Shown piece by piece: positions 63,662 through 64,000 of a stretch of DNA of 64,000 nt. The DNA is taken from IMG/VR virus record IMGVR_UViG_3300017917_001616, positions 1 through 64,000 of that record; one strand, given 5' to 3'. The position numbers were made by a program, and so were the translations under genes. The notes beneath the pieces were generated by a model. The model saw nothing but the letters and a program-made list of their open reading frames with translations. It did no database searches and was not told the DNA's origin. Each line of letters opens with the position of its first letter. The stretch's first letter is position 1. This DNA is from a virus.

Positions 63662-63952
63662 ATGAGGTCAAAAGATACTGGCACTGGGCGAAAGATTTTA
63701 GCTAAAGTAGAAGTCCCACTTAGCGTAAAAGATATTACTGTATATGCATTGCGATATCTAGATGATATCGGCGACAATGATATGCAAGACACACTACTCC
63801 AAAGCAATAAACGAGAAATTTTTGGATTTGCGAAAAACGCAATTTTTCGTTGGGGAACAGAAGAACCCCATGTTTACGTGAAAAATAAACTCAATGGGCA
63901 TTTTTCTGGCATGGAGCAAATTGTAAAACATAAGTTTCCTGAATGTGACTGA
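63662..63952 (+). CDS. Hypothetical early protein (96 aa)
   Basis: Chosen start follows AAAGGCATAACT; ATG 63605 in the same frame would give 115 residues. KVEVPLSVKDITVYALRYLD and a C-terminal helical part. Function unknown. Confidence 0.55.
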   Translation: MRSKDTGTGRKILAKVEVPLSVKDITVYALRYLDDIGDNDMQDTLLQSNKREIFGFAKNAIFRWGTEEPHVYVKNKLNGHFSGMEQIVKHKFPECD

Positions 63953-64000
63953 ACTAATTGTTTTTTGCTTTCAAAGAACTGGATCGAGTGTATTTGGCAA

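Overview
The window is about 64 kb of a lytic, T4-superfamily myovirus (tailed dsDNA phage). It carries tail sheath (gp18), tail tube (gp19), head completion (gp4), both terminase subunits (gp16/gp17), gp32, UvsX, UvsY, UvsW, primase gp61, helicase gp41, NrdA/NrdB, a PAAR spike tip and many virion proteins. One gene apart, everything reads on the + strand. Host-type TTGACA promoters drive early genes and TATAAATA-like boxes precede late genes. DNA composition, the gp32 type and the small early proteins (several like those of phages of alphaproteobacteria) suggest a marine or aquatic proteobacterial host, but the host cannot be fixed from the sequence.

Layout. 1-8.5 kb: tail and head genes and DNA packaging. 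8.5-12 kb: gp32, UvsX, UvsY and a ribose-5-phosphate isomerase B. 12-14.7 kb: small early genes behind promoters with a palindromic spacer. 14.7-34.2 kb: an RNA-gene region holding about 42 tRNA genes whose anticodons cover all 20 amino acids, with a tRNA(Ile)-lysidine synthetase (TilS), an HNH endonuclease, two methyltransferases, a ParB-like protein, two 2-oxoglutarate/glycosyltransferase-like genes and many non-coding structured RNAs. 33.4-40 kb: early genes with a HAD phosphatase, two metallophosphoesterases, a Pth2 peptidyl-tRNA hydrolase and an AAA+ ATPase. 40-48.5 kb: UvsW, a PhyH oxygenase, primase and replicative helicase. 48.5-57.4 kb: a candidate ncRNA, a nucleotidyltransferase next to a KxDG ligase-like protein, a scaffold-like protein, structural proteins and a RecB-like nuclease. 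57.5-64 kb: ribonucleotide reductase, glutaredoxin, Sm-like protein, PAAR protein and a large structural protein.

The most unusual part is the RNA region. Three transcription units start like bacterial rRNA operons: a TTGACA promoter, then a boxA-like antitermination element (GCTCTTTGA), then very long untranslated structured RNA. Two ornate RNAs of roughly 0.9-1 kb (19.7-20.8 kb and 32.4-33.4 kb) resemble in size, setting and style the giant phage RNAs of the GOLLD/ROOL kind, although no family can be assigned by eye. Between the tRNAs lie many 65-190 nt elements closed by 12-23 bp long-range helices; several hold a tRNA T-arm, and four share a closing helix with two mismatches (U-U in seven of eight cases) at fixed positions. 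Several tRNAs are odd: T-loops with the 54-58 pair swapped to A-U, leucine-anticodon tRNAs without the long variable arm, a minimal D-arm, a Thr AGT anticodon.

Together the phage appears to bring its own translation kit (tRNAs, TilS, Pth2) and a set of structured RNAs made by antiterminated early transcription, alongside standard T4-like replication, recombination, nucleotide synthesis and virion assembly.
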